64,000 nt of DNA from Megalobrama amblycephala. Lineage: Eukaryota > Chordata > Actinopteri > Cypriniformes > Xenocyprididae. The stretch's first letter is position 1. Every line of letters starts with the position of its first letter. Where the stretch lies: contig NC_063062.1 in NCBI RefSeq assembly GCF_018812025.1, forward strand, positions 4,045,927 to 4,109,926, written 5' to 3'. Made by a program: the position numbers and the translations under genes. Positions 57,301 to 64,000 of this stretch are shown here, piece by piece. A model generated the notes under the pieces. The model did no database searches. It worked only from the letters and a program-made list of their open reading frames with translations, and was not told the DNA's origin.

Positions 57301-60300
57301 CCAGAGGAAAATTTTGTACATTTTAAATTTAAATGGATAAATCTGGTGCATTCTGAGAGCAAAATTAAGTGACTAGATCAATGAAGAAATTTGTTCTCTT
57401 GTAAACAATTTTGTGCTCTAAAAGTAATTTATTTATTGGTGATGGTAGGGCACATTAGTCACGTACACAACATGTAGTAGGCTAAATGATCGGTCATAAG
57501 TGGTCAAACATGTAGATTATACATTTAAACCATTAAAAATATGTAGCAAAAGAGGTTACTTTTGTTGAATTAAAGGTCCCGTTCTTCGTGATCCCATGTT
57601 TCAAACTTTAGTTAGTGTGTAATGTTGTTGTTAGAGTATAAATAAAATCTGTAAAATTTTAAAGCTCAAAGTTCAATGCCAAGCGAGATATTTTATTTAA
57701 CAGAAGTCGCCTACATCGAACGGCCAGTTTGGACTACATCCCTCTACTTCCTTCTTTAATGACGTCACTAAAACAGTTTTTTGACTAACCTCCGCCCACA
57801 GGAATACACAAGAGTTGCGTTTGTAGAGTGTGTTTGTCACCATGTCGTCGAAACGCATTTTCATCCCGCAGTCCAATCACCGGGTCTGATTCTGGCTCAA
57901 ATTGATAGGGTAAAATTAAAGACATGTTTACAATAACACTGAGCGCGTGCATCTCCACGTTATGGTAAGAGGCGTGACCTTTCCAGGCAAGATGCGCTAA
58001 ACTGCTGTCGAATCACAACACAGGAACCGCTGGCACAATCAGAACTCGTTATGTTTTTCTGAAGGAGGGACTTCATAGAACAAGGAAGTCATCAGCCCGT
58101 TTTTATGACAGTGGAAACAGCGGTATACAGATAAGTAAATTATGTGAAAAATACTGTGTTTTTTTACACGCGAAACATGAACACATGTTATATTGCACAT
58201 TATAAACACAATCAAAGCTTCAAAAAACCACGAAAAACGGGACCTTTAAGTTATTAGTGGGAGCCTGTATCTATACATCTGTATTTGTGGAACTAATGGT
58301 CACTCTTTGATTTGTTAAACAATCCAGAATGCAGTAAACTAGGTGAGTAGCCTATGTAATTCAGTGGCAAAAAGCATGCTAGCCTAATTCTTGAAAAAAA
58401 AAAAAATTTGCTCAGTAATTTTATAAATCCAAATGTTAATAAAAATTTTAAAATTACTATTTGTATTCTTATGAAATGAAAAAAAAAGATTTATATTAGA
58501 TTTATATGTAAATAATTATATGTATTTATATTAATGTAAGATTAAAAGACAATATTTTAAATGTATTGTGCAGATTTTTAATGGGGCAACAAGATATGAT
58601 AGATACGACAGAACAAAATAGGGTATTAATAATATTTCAGTGTGCAAAACCATAATATGAAACGCTTCAAAACAGCAGCTCTTTGATTGCTGATTGACAG
58701 CTGTACGTTAGCTGAGGGAAGACGAGTTTCTGACCGTGAACTTAACGATGTATAACGTTACTCCCTCACATGAAGCTATGGAATGGCTTCAGATGACTTT
58801 GAATATAGTGCACGAAAACTTAATTGGTGCTAATCTTGGTGCGCATACTTATTTTGCTCTATGACTTCCACTTTTGCTATAAAAGAGCGCAATTTTCAGA
58901 CGGTTATTTAAATATCGTGACAAGCCTAATTTCCGTTTCATTTTGAGACTGTGGCGGGACAAATTAGAATGTGGCGGGCCGCCACAGTCTAGTCAATGTA
59001 TGGGAAACACTGTGCTGAATGTTAAATGGATCCAGTCCATGTTCATTAGAAATGATTTGATGATGCAGCTGAAATAAACTAGCTAGTATAACTTAATGCA
59101 TGGTTTTTTGCTGATTTAAAACATGATCAAAACTAGGGCTATGCAATATGGACAAAATAATCATATTGCGATTTTTTTAATCGCGATATAATTTTGGCTA
59201 TTGTTTTTGCTTTTTCAAATATGCTACATTCTAAATGTATTCAGTGCACAAGAAGTGCATAACAAAACATTTCACAATTAAATAACATAGTATTAACAGC
59301 TTGATAAACAGAGATGGCATCTTTTAATATCTTTTGTCATTTCAGGCTGGCTTTGAGGTGTGCTTTTGTTAGTTCCGATTGACTTTGTCGACATGCATTG
59401 ATCATACAGTTTTTTTATGGCGCCGTTTTAAGTGCTGGAACAGGTTTGTTGTATTGCCCCGTTTCGTTGCAATAATCTCACAGGTCTTGCAAATTACCTT
59501 GCTCTCCGACACATCCTCTCTCCTGAATCCAAAATATTCTGAATTAAAATATAAATAAATTAATAAATAAAATTGCATTCTTATGCGATTTAGAAATTGC
59601 ATGTGCTCAAATCGTGATTGTTTTGCAATTGCGATTAATTGCACGGCCCTAATCAAAACACTATTTTAATGACAAAAATAAGAGAGCAAGTGACAAATAT
59701 CAGTATCAGCCAATAATTGTCTGTTAAAATCGGTATCGGTCCCAAAAAATCCTATTGGTGCATCCCTACCTCATACTAACACCCAGTGAGATGCACAGCC
59801 CTAATGATAAAAGTGTGCTTAATTGTATTCAATCTGCACTTGTATGGCCTGTTGCATGAAACTAGCTAAACAAACTCAGAGTAAGTTTAGAGTTGACAAA
59901 ACCATACAAATCAAACCTGGTTTAGATTGAGTTAAGCAGGATCAAAAATAGTGAAAATAGTGCCTAAAAATGCTGTCTAGGTGGGCATCTCTTTAGTTGA
60001 GACACAGCCATGGTAAATTTTCACAGTACAGAAAAAAAGTACAGTTCTGATAGTATGAGATGGTAATACAACTGAATGTTGGCACTAAATGTGCCATGGT
60101 ATTTATTTACATGGTCTAGGGGGGGGAGAGCGGGGTAAGTTGTCACACTTTTCACACTGTCTAACATTTACTGAGCATCATACATCACAATGGTATAAAT
60201 GTCATACCAAATAAAAGAAGGAAGTCTTGGGTACATATGTTGTATTCATTACATTTTCATATCTTATCTCATTACGGAAGTTGTAGACAGTTGAATAGAG

Positions 60301-61491
60301 AATGTGCACTTGTGACAATTTGCCCCATCGGCAGGTAAGTTGTCACACTAGATTATCTAAAAAATAAGAACACAACTACTTAATTGTTATTATTGATTGT
60401 AGTTTTTAAATTCAAACCAGAACTGGAAATATAAACAATCATGCCTAGAGAATTTGGAAAAACAATTATTTCAATCCAAACAATACACATTTCAATCAAA
60501 ACACATTAAGTGGCAAGACCACTTTACTTTAAACTCAAACTTTCTCTGGCTTGCACATAGATCCATGATAACCGAATGGAATACTGCAGATAACTCGCTT
60601 AACATGTTAAATCTCTGAACATAACTGACTTAACATGTTGAACCTCTTTTTTGAGCATGTTCTATGTGTTTATTTGTACTGGGGCAAGTTGTCACACGTG
60701 ATGACTTGCCCCAAAGTCATTGAGACAACTTGCCCCAAACTGACATGTGTGCTAATGTTGGCTAAATCTCAAGGTGAGCTTAACATAGACACGTTATTGT
60801 CTCCTCTATGTTGTGCAAAATAATCATTTTTAACATTCATACCTAACAAAGTTGTATTGCATAAAATTTAAAGTGCAATTTTTTTACTTTTCAAGCCAAA
60901 AAATAAGAAAATTGTGCTAACCTCAGATTAGAGCGATCTTGACCACATGTGACCAGGAAGTCGACTATGGAAGAAGTAGTCACACAAAGTGGCTATTTGA
61001 TTTTTGAGATAGAGTCTCTAGTTTTGGAGTTATGAAGAGTGTGACAACTTACCCCGCTCTCCCCTACTGAGCAACCACTTATGAAAAAAGCAACATTTTC
61101 CTACAGATATCATAGTACTGCAATGTTTTTGGACATGTAACGTACTTTACTAGTGCCATTTTTTTTTTTAATGAAAACACAATGGTATACTACCATCACT
61201 GCACCATGGTAGTGCCACAGTACTGTGCCCATTATGTGACTTCAAACCATATCATGGTACCTCTCCCTAAACCTGACTGCAGGCAGAGATTTTCGGTTAT
61301 AATTGTGTGGCTTCACTGCGTAAGTGAAGGGGAATGTTTGACTAAGATCGCAGTGGATCCTCCACCCAAACTCACGGGTCAAGACTCTCAGCGGTTCCAG
61401 TCAGGCTGCTCATGCTGTCCAGCGCTGGAAACAGGGAATAACTGCCCTGCCCATCCGCCTCCATCTCTGACTCAAAGTTCAGCGAATCCAT
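45314..61491 (-). CDS. tbrg1: transforming growth factor beta regulator 1 (NIAM), complete, 14 coding exons
   Basis: Spliced CDS in transcription order: 61491-61376, 55741-55684, 55607-55525, 55438-55402, 55152-55090, 54472-54260, 52284-52214, 50110-49878, 49786-49647, 49113-48967, 48073-47976, 46362-46252, 46072-45909, 45399-45314; 1,620 nt, 539 residues plus stop, GT-AG introns, phases agree. Domains: acidic N-terminus (1-45), HARE-type winged helix (about 50-119), Ser-rich linker, basic KNQNEKYRLKYIRLRKAAR (about 165-190) with coiled coil ENAALYDEIAHLEEKF, Lys-rich nuclear signal (about 275-300), FYRN (about 325-387), FYRC (about 388-470), variable tail. IYPVGFCSTRVFASMKNPDQ and YTCQIKDGG are nearly identical to human TBRG1, a nuclear protein that binds ARF and MDM2, supports p53 and restrains growth. 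The human protein I recall is 411 residues and starts near the basic region, so this one is longer. It converges with the ligand gene. Confidence 0.95.
45909..46072 (-). CDS. tbrg1: tbrg1 coding exon 13: end of FYRC and acidic tail
   Basis: 164 nt, acceptor cccttcttcag, donor gtcaga. It reads YQWVRFEVCRPGDGQVAHGL, then SEDDASVNFESFQRVQSCEE, matching YQWVKFDVCKPGDGQLPEGL of the human protein. The following segment is not conserved. Confidence 0.95.
46252..46362 (-). CDS. tbrg1: tbrg1 coding exon 12: FYRC
   Basis: 111 nt, acceptor ttatctag, donor gtgagt. It reads AKPLINIVPSGADFFGFSHP, then TIQNLIQSCPGARKCS. GADFFGFSHP and LIQSCPGARKC are nearly invariant in TBRG1. Confidence 0.96.
46530..46900. 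repeat. dispersed MITE-like repeat copy (tbrg1 intron)
   Basis: tctgttcaccaaggctgcat, 'tcagcatcattactccagtc', 'atgatccttcagaaatcatt': the family of 740-1640, truncated at the right where the Tc1 remnant begins. Confidence 0.65.
46905..47785 (+). pseudogene. decayed Tc1-like transposon (tbrg1 intron)
   Basis: Plus-strand fragments follow the order of a Tc1 transposase: 'tggccatggtcagatgaaac'-like (47130-47150, the WSDE region), 'atcttccattaggacaatga' (47270, the QxDND region), 'tccccagtcccctgacctga'-like (47355-47380, the SPDLNP region), then 'ggtgctaatagttgtggcca' and the terminal 'ccaacaattttgtccacgtc' (47757-47777). Two poly(A) runs and stops break it. Confidence 0.65.
47976..48073 (-). 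CDS. tbrg1: tbrg1 coding exon 11: start of FYRC
   Basis: 98 nt, acceptor agtttgag reads as tttag then FEI; donor gtcagt. It reads FEIAPEDDPQNAIVATSALA, then CHANLLKAIAAR, like FEIVPEDDPQNAIVSSSADA of human TBRG1. Confidence 0.95.
48190..48874. mobile_element. TTAA-flanked element (copy A, tbrg1 intron)
   Basis: 685 bp between TTAA at 48190-48193 and 48871-48874; termini AGGTCCCGTTTTTCGTG and the inverse of AGGTCCCGTTCTTCGTG. Nearly identical to the inverted copy at 57570-58249. Includes a stretch (48520-48650) with few stops but no recognised protein. Confidence 0.85.
48967..49113 (-). CDS. tbrg1: tbrg1 coding exon 10: FYRN core
   Basis: 147 nt, acceptor taccgtag, donor gtgctc, phase 0 at both ends. 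It reads IITDRALFHDDTAIYPVGFC, then STRVFASMKNPDQKCLYTCQ and IKDGGQGPQ. The aromatic and cysteine positions of FYRN are intact. Confidence 0.96.
49211..49590. mobile_element. palindromic MITE split by a TTAA-type element (tbrg1 intron)
   Basis: cctgcagaatgtagctccaa at 49211 is inverted at 49569-49588 ('ggagctaaattctgcaga'), the ends of a familiar fish MITE. Between about 49285 and 49563 lies a piece of the 6047-6866 family in reverse ('tgggtgtgagcaaaaacac' inverse, 'tttcagctcagaatacccca' inverse). Confidence 0.6.
49647..49786 (-). CDS. tbrg1: tbrg1 coding exon 9: start of FYRN
   Basis: 140 nt, acceptor tgactttcag, donor gtcaga (non-canonical +3 to +6, probably weak). It reads MKKICKKRKVAEGGVRKLVQ, then PISLDSSGRPLFPIVLGGLT and VYSLGE. 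Very close to human KLVQPIALDPSGRPVFPIGLGGLTVYSLGE. Confidence 0.95.
49878..50110 (-). CDS. tbrg1: tbrg1 coding exon 8: low-complexity and Lys-rich segment
   Basis: 233 nt, acceptor tttactccag, donor gtgagt. It starts FLLKSLLQYQSLAEGEA, runs through a Ser/Thr/Pro-rich stretch, and ends LLKKPKKERKERGRENGREE, a likely nuclear localisation signal equivalent to GKKTKKEKKEKGKENN in the human protein. Confidence 0.93.
50155..51020. repeat. two head-to-head copies of the dispersed MITE-like repeat
   Basis: 50155-50645 is one full copy (ends 'ccagtcaaaagtttgg' and 'ccaaacttttgaacgg'); 50650-51020 is a second in inverse orientation ending 'ctaaacttttgaccggtg'. Together they form a large imperfect palindrome 40 bp beyond tbrg1 exon 8. 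Confidence 0.7.
51045..52065. mobile_element. non-autonomous DNA element (tbrg1 intron)
   Basis: Left 'gggtgacaaactaaggacac' and right 'gggtatccttagtttgtcac' are inverted ends. The interior ('ggaggaagtttggcctttca', 'ttgaggtttgtgggtatttg') is a familiar long non-coding repeat in cyprinids; 51690-51910 looks like antisense of an HTH region of a Tc1-like transposase, without open frame. Confidence 0.55.
52214..52284 (-). CDS. tbrg1: tbrg1 coding exon 7: coiled coil
   Basis: 71 nt, acceptor ttgactcccag, donor gtacat. It reads ENAALYDEIAHLEEKFVRAK plus EER, matching ENAAICDEIARLEEKFLKAKEER in human TBRG1. Heptad spacing supports a short coiled coil. Confidence 0.95.
52560..53450 (+). pseudogene. 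transposon remnant with a decayed THAP-domain gene
   Basis: ATG at 52692 opens MSSKKCIFGCGGKITLLP, the start of transposon THAP proteins (CxxxC zinc pair, basic patch), stopped at 52770. Further on, 52925-53040 reads GCSNLRIGAYGFINEAQFYA, then GFTDHLKLKDGAV, matching the C-terminal THAP pattern (CSRHF..DSF.N.AQF.AGF...L.LKDGAVPT), but the zinc His is gone. Flanks 'aaagggggtctaatgcc' and 'gttatgtaccctttaaa' may be its ends. Confidence 0.6.
53450..54200. repeat. dispersed repeats before tbrg1 exon 6
   Basis: 53448-53560 ('aaaggattagtccacttt', 'ctcacccccatgtcatccaa') is an end of the 'AAAGGATTAGT' family. 53960-54185 ('cccaagtcccaccccagaaa', 'gttcctgcagtcgaaac') looks like the end of another element. 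No gene. Confidence 0.4.
54260..54472 (-). CDS. tbrg1: tbrg1 coding exon 6: Ser-rich linker and basic region
   Basis: 213 nt, acceptor catttgcag, donor gtgagt, phase 0 at both ends. It begins TDEERQHALQAFSAQSTF, has SSSGSGSSLGHLPSPTSH, and ends KNQNEKYRLKYIRLRKAARA plus MIF. The last part matches KKSQNEKYRLKYLRLRKAAKA near the N-terminus of human TBRG1. Confidence 0.95.
55090..55152 (-). CDS. tbrg1: tbrg1 coding exon 5: end of winged helix
   Basis: 63 nt, acceptor gtgttacag, donor gtaagt, phase 0 at both ends. It reads TQKGSRRFKRIESRNGVFAL plus L. F.R....GVFAL is the closing beta-wing of a HARE domain. Confidence 0.9.
55402..55438 (-). CDS. tbrg1: tbrg1 coding exon 4
   Basis: 37 nt, acceptor tgttcacag, donor gtgagt. 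With the split Asn codon it reads NAKSSLEAVMYRE, continuing the winged-helix domain (the K(S/T)SLEAVMYRE helix). Intron 3 is only 86 nt. Confidence 0.88.
55525..55607 (-). CDS. tbrg1: tbrg1 coding exon 3: HARE-type helix-turn-helix core
   Basis: 83 nt, acceptor tttttaag, donor gtacag. It reads IVLEEAGRPMHIKEIKQRII, then DRGLVQS. The pattern AA..VLEE.GRPM...EI...I...GL is that of HARE-HTH domains (ASXL, RNA polymerase delta subunit), thought to recognise DNA or chromatin. Confidence 0.9.
55684..55741 (-). CDS. tbrg1: tbrg1 coding exon 2
   Basis: 58 nt, acceptor ctttttcag, donor gtgaag. It reads ETPSEVADKPNLTWLDAAQ, with TWLDAAQ beginning the winged-helix module. It follows a 5.6-kb intron filled with nested transposons. 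Confidence 0.9.
55745..55850. repeat. LINE/SINE 3'-tail-like repeat
   Basis: gcaaggcaagtttatttata then 'tagcacacttcatac' and 'aattcaaagtgctttagat', a common teleost retroposon tail; it starts 9 bp upstream of the tbrg1 exon 2 acceptor side. Confidence 0.5.
57570..58249. mobile_element. TTAA-flanked element (copy B, inverted relative to copy A)
   Basis: 680 bp between TTAA at 57570-57573 and 58246-58249, nearly the exact reverse complement of 48190-48874, differing by scattered substitutions and small indels. Confidence 0.87.
59134..59651 (-). mobile_element. non-autonomous hAT element with a BED zinc-finger remnant
   Basis: 518 bp beginning TAGGGCTATGCAATATGG and ending ATTGCACGGCCCTA, with a perfect 8-bp duplication ATCAAAAC at 59126-59133 and 59652-59659. 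The minus strand 59540-59405 reads SEYFGFRREDVSESKVICKT, then C...IIATKRGNTTNLFQHLKR and RHKK: the BED finger (CxxC...HxxxH type) of a hAT transposase. The catalytic part is missing. Confidence 0.85.
60117..61066. mobile_element. DNA element with iterated 'GGGGYAAGTTGTCACA' motif
   Basis: About 950 bp: 'ggggagagcggggtaagttg' at the left end and its inverse at the right ('acttaccccgctctcccc'), bordered by TA. The word GGGG(T/C)AAGTTGTCACAC recurs inside in both orientations near 60135, 60312, 60340, 60679, 60702, 60722 and 61040. No transposase. Confidence 0.75.
61376..61491 (-). CDS. tbrg1: tbrg1 coding exon 1 (start codon)
   Basis: 116 nt from ATG at 61491 to donor gtgagt. It reads MDSLNFESEMEADGQGSYSL, then FPALDSMSSLTGTAESLD. 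The start was chosen because it is the first ATG in frame, and a possible acceptor (cgtttcag) lies 41 nt upstream, so the leader is probably untranslated. Acidic, no recognised domain. Confidence 0.85.
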
Positions 61492-61700
61492 TACTGTCCG
61501 GTCAGAGCTTTACAGCAGCTTTACAGCGATGTCTGAAACGAAATAACACACATCATAAACTGTGCTAATAATGTTAGGCTAAAAACAAACCACACGATCC
61601 AGCTGTGCAGAAATACAGGTCGATGTAAGTTCACCTGCGATCTCACTCACTCACTCACTCATTAGCGTGTACTCATGCTGTGCAGGGAAGGAAAATGCTT
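61492..61700 (-). promoter_or_regulatory. tbrg1: probable tbrg1 5' untranslated region
   Basis: A possible acceptor (cgtttcag) at 61533 and a possible donor (CAG|gtgaac) at 61634 would define a 102-nt leader intron, with a non-coding first exon containing a short GAGT repeat near 61650-61668. No TATA box or CpG island boundary could be fixed. Inference only. Confidence 0.25.
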
Positions 61701-61859
61701 CTGGTCTTCAATTTGCTGAAATGTTTGATTTAGCATTTGTTCTCAGAGCTCATGGGAACCACTGATGAATTAGTCGTTCATGTTTCCGGGGGGCACATTT
61801 AAGGAGCACACAACACATCAGCGTCGGAGCCATCTAATGGATATTTTATGATTTAGCAT

Positions 61860-62480
61860 GTATCTTAACCCTCTACTGCACACATGTTGATGGCACATGA
61901 AAAAAAAAATATTCCACATCATTTTTTTGGTTCATTTGGGAACATTTTATTGATTTAAAAAAAATGTTTTCCCCCCACCCTCCCCCAACCCCAAAATATT
62001 TTTTCGTTGCCTCAGGGCAACGTTGTGCGACAATGGTACAGAATCATAGAGAAAATTATCATCAAAATCTATTTTTTTTTTTAAATATTTCAAGAAATTA
62101 TTAAGTAAAAAGGGAAAAACACTTGAAAGACATTGATATATTGAATTTGATAAATGCATGTCATCATGTAGTGTGCTATGCCATAATGCACTTCATGTAA
62201 TAAGATTTCACTCCGTACGAAACTTAAAAAAGCAGTTCTCTGCTGTGAAATAGTGGTGTATGTTACAATTTTTTCACATCACTTTGGGTAATCCGTCACA
62301 CTCAGGAACCTTGTGTGACGGTCTTGCCTGGGTGGTCTTCCTGCTGCACAATGGGGAACACGTAGAAATAAAGGAAACAGCACGGAGAATTAAAATCACT
62401 TCCACAGCATGTCTCATTATCTCTGCTGTGGGTGGTCCCTATTTCACGTGCTATATGCCATCACGTAGCAGACAGATGGC
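61860..62480. other. unassigned stretch, possibly repeat-derived
   Basis: A/T homopolymers, a C-rich run (61970-61994) and 'ttgcctcagggcaacgttgt' (62010), a short palindrome that recalls transposon-derived sequence. No gene or clear element ends seen. The region 61700-62590 is the tbrg1 upstream flank. Confidence 0.3.
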
Positions 62481-62601
62481 GCTGTCCCCATTTATGCATT
62501 AATTTAACACTTTTACACACCGTTACATGCACCCCCCCTTAAATTATGCTAAACTGGGTAAGCGCCTATACAGTAGAAAACTTAACACAAGAACTAGAAA
62601 A

Positions 62602-62603
<2 letters not shown>

Positions 62604-62643
<40 letters not shown>
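62604..62643. repeat. (GA)n microsatellite
   Basis: About 20 perfect GA units. Confidence 0.95.
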
Positions 62644-62646
<3 letters not shown>

Positions 62647-62899
62647 AAGAAACTGATAGATGACAGTGTGAATGTCCTTGACACATTTCAGCATAAATGT
62701 CAATTACAAAATTCCTCCATAGGAAGTATGCAAGTATGGACCGGTACCAAAATCCAGACTTAACATAGACTTAAAGAGATGCCCTAAACACCTCTCTTTA
62801 CATACACAATTCAAGGATAGAAATTACTTCTTAAAAGACTATTTAAACTCAAAATGTCTAGAGCCAACTTATAAGTTACCCACGAAAAAGGCTTTTCAC

Positions 62900-63972
62900 T
62901 AGCCTGGATGCCAGCCGAACTTAGCCCCGCCCACAACATTTTGAGGTCGGGGAGTTCGGTCTGGACTCGATCCGTAGAGGAGTAATTATGCCCGAACAGA
63001 AACTGTTCGGACCAGTCACATTGTCAGGGCGATGATTGACAGATTATCACCAGAAACGTAATCAGCTACGTCATCAAAGAGCGCTTGGGGAGTTTGATTG
63101 ACAAGTGATCTAACCAATCAGAACGCCGCATCCGCCATTTTGTCCAACAAAGCAGTCAGGAGTTAGAAGATTAACCTCGGTGGAGTTAAACTTGAAAAAT
63201 TGTGCATATTGACGTCTTTCCGCGTTTGAAACAACATTCATTCTCATGTTCATTTGATTCTATAAATGGACTAGTAGGAAGAGATGATCGGTTCACGAGC
63301 CTCTTGAGCTGAGGCGCTACAGCAATCTGTCATGGTCATGGTCACAACCCATTAAAGAGCCACAAAACGGTTTTTATTGTTTGAATTTTTTTAATAACTA
63401 CACAGTTTGAAAGCTGGGACTTTGTTTAATATCATAAGTAACCTGCTCTGTCTCGTCTGTCGATGTGTTGTCAGTATCCTCTTTGCTCCGCGATGTATTT
63501 TCCACTCTGTGTGGCGTGACAGCGCCACGACTTGTCGGACAAAGCAACAGTAACTAAGGGGGGCGGGTCTTTGCGAAAGGTCAATTACTTTACAACAATG
63601 ATGACTTTTCCTGAACTGAGATGTGTAAATTCCGCCATCGTGTCCGTTATAGAAGATATTGACAGCGCATTAATTTTAAAAAAGGAACAGAGGACCGCGA
63701 TCAAGGCATTTGTCGATGGGAAAGATGTCTTTGCCGTCCTTCCTACGGGATTCGGCAAAAGTTTGATTTATCAGCTGGCCCCGATGGTCGCTAAGAAGAG
63801 TTCTGTTGACAACTATGCGTCGCTCAACATACATCACTTACTCTGTAGTTCTGATTGGTTGTAGGTCTATCCAATTCCTGGATCGGTTGAAATACGCCCC
63901 CATAATCAAAGCCCAATGGAGCAGTATCAGACTCATATTCGAACTAGAATTGAGTATGACCACGTCAGGCTA
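62900..63972 (+). mobile_element. transposon with 9-bp target duplication carrying a RecQ-like helicase fragment
   Basis: 1,073 bp beginning TAGCCTGGATGCCAGCCG and ending GTGGTCATAC..GTCAGGCTA-type sequence (TAGCCTG inverted ends). GCTTTTCAC flanks both sides (62891-62899 and 63973-63981), a perfect 9-bp duplication, fitting Mutator-like or Merlin-like superfamilies better than hAT (8 bp). Its only clear coding is the helicase fragment at 63598-63864. A transposase was not found, so it is non-autonomous. Confidence 0.8.
63598..63864 (+). CDS. RecQ-like helicase N-terminal fragment within a transposon
   Basis: ATG at 63598 opens 88 residues: MMTFPELRCVNSAIVSVIED, then LKKEQRTAIKAFVDGKDVFA, VLPTGFGKSLIYQLAPMVAK and a short unrelated end. 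LKKEQ..A......GKDV is the RecQ/DEAD 'motif 0' region and PTGFGKS is a Walker A (motif I). Motifs Ia to VI are absent and the frame ends after NYASLNIHHLLCSSDWL, so it cannot be an active helicase. Such fragments occur in fish and invertebrate transposons as captured or accessory ATPases. Confidence 0.75.
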   Translation: MMTFPELRCVNSAIVSVIEDIDSALILKKEQRTAIKAFVDGKDVFAVLPTGFGKSLIYQLAPMVAKKSSVDNYASLNIHHLLCSSDWL

Positions 63973-64000
63973 GCTTTTCACCACATCAAAAAGAGAATTC

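Larger units (their letters stand above)
56392..59766. mobile_element. large composite region: outer hAT-like ends with nested insertions
   Basis: tagagatacaccgatgtatt at 56392 is roughly inverted at 59747-59766 ('ttggtgcatcccta'), with 'gccgatattta' and 'aaaatcggtatcggtcc' inside, typical of hAT-derived repeats. Nested within: an element with ends 'agtgtttcccaca' (57224) and 'tgtatgggaaacact' (59013), the TTAA element 57570-58249 inside that, and a hAT element 59134-59651. Flanking bases do not form a clear duplication. Confidence 0.5.

Noticed and set aside
61182..61568. Plus-strand 128-codon frame
   Set aside because: Antisense to tbrg1 exon 1, which fits the spliced frame and a donor site.

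Overview
This is a piece of a teleost nuclear genome, most likely a cyprinid (carp/zebrafish relative). It is AT-rich, has GT-AG introns, is full of microsatellites, and carries transposon families typical of cyprinids (Tc1-like, TTAA-flanked Kolobok/piggyBac-like, hAT, foldback MITEs). There is no sign of bacterial, organellar or viral replicon structure. No rRNA, tRNA or CRISPR was recognised.

Two multi-exon protein genes were assembled exon by exon with consistent phases, and they converge tail to tail. (1) Plus strand, 13617-34301: the 3' twelve exons of a Jagged/Serrate-type Notch ligand (584 visible residues; signal peptide and most of the MNNL domain lie left of the window). It has the end of MNNL, a DSL domain, nine EGF repeats, the first half of a tenth, then directly a transmembrane segment and a Jagged-like tail. 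Exon lengths match those I recall for JAG1 exons 4-11 and 13 (255, 61, 131, 120, 114, 114, 114, 47 and 151 nt), but EGF10-16 and the cysteine-rich domain are absent. (2) Minus strand, 61491-45314: a complete 14-exon, 539-codon tbrg1 (NIAM) gene. It carries a HARE-type winged-helix module upstream of the basic/coiled-coil region and the FYRN/FYRC domains.

Layout: 1-13616, intron of the ligand gene, with a Tc1 deletion derivative, a Tc1 fossil, foldback elements and an RTE-like tail; 13617-34301, ligand exons, with introns holding a solo LTR, a nested hAT insertion and a 1.5-kb TGGA array; 34302-about 37330, ligand 3' UTR and downstream DNA containing a three-level nested transposon; 37330-45313, intergenic repeats including a second multi-level nest; 45314-61491, tbrg1, with a 13.6-kb region of layered insertions in its introns; 61492-64000, tbrg1 5' flank and a 1,073-bp element with a perfect 9-bp target duplication carrying a RecQ-like helicase fragment.

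The two genes have no known joint pathway: one is a cell-surface Notch ligand, the other a nuclear growth regulator acting with ARF/MDM2/p53. The most unusual items are the abbreviated Jagged-type ligand, the helicase-carrying element and the stacked nested insertions. All homology statements rest on recognition by eye and memory; no database search was run.
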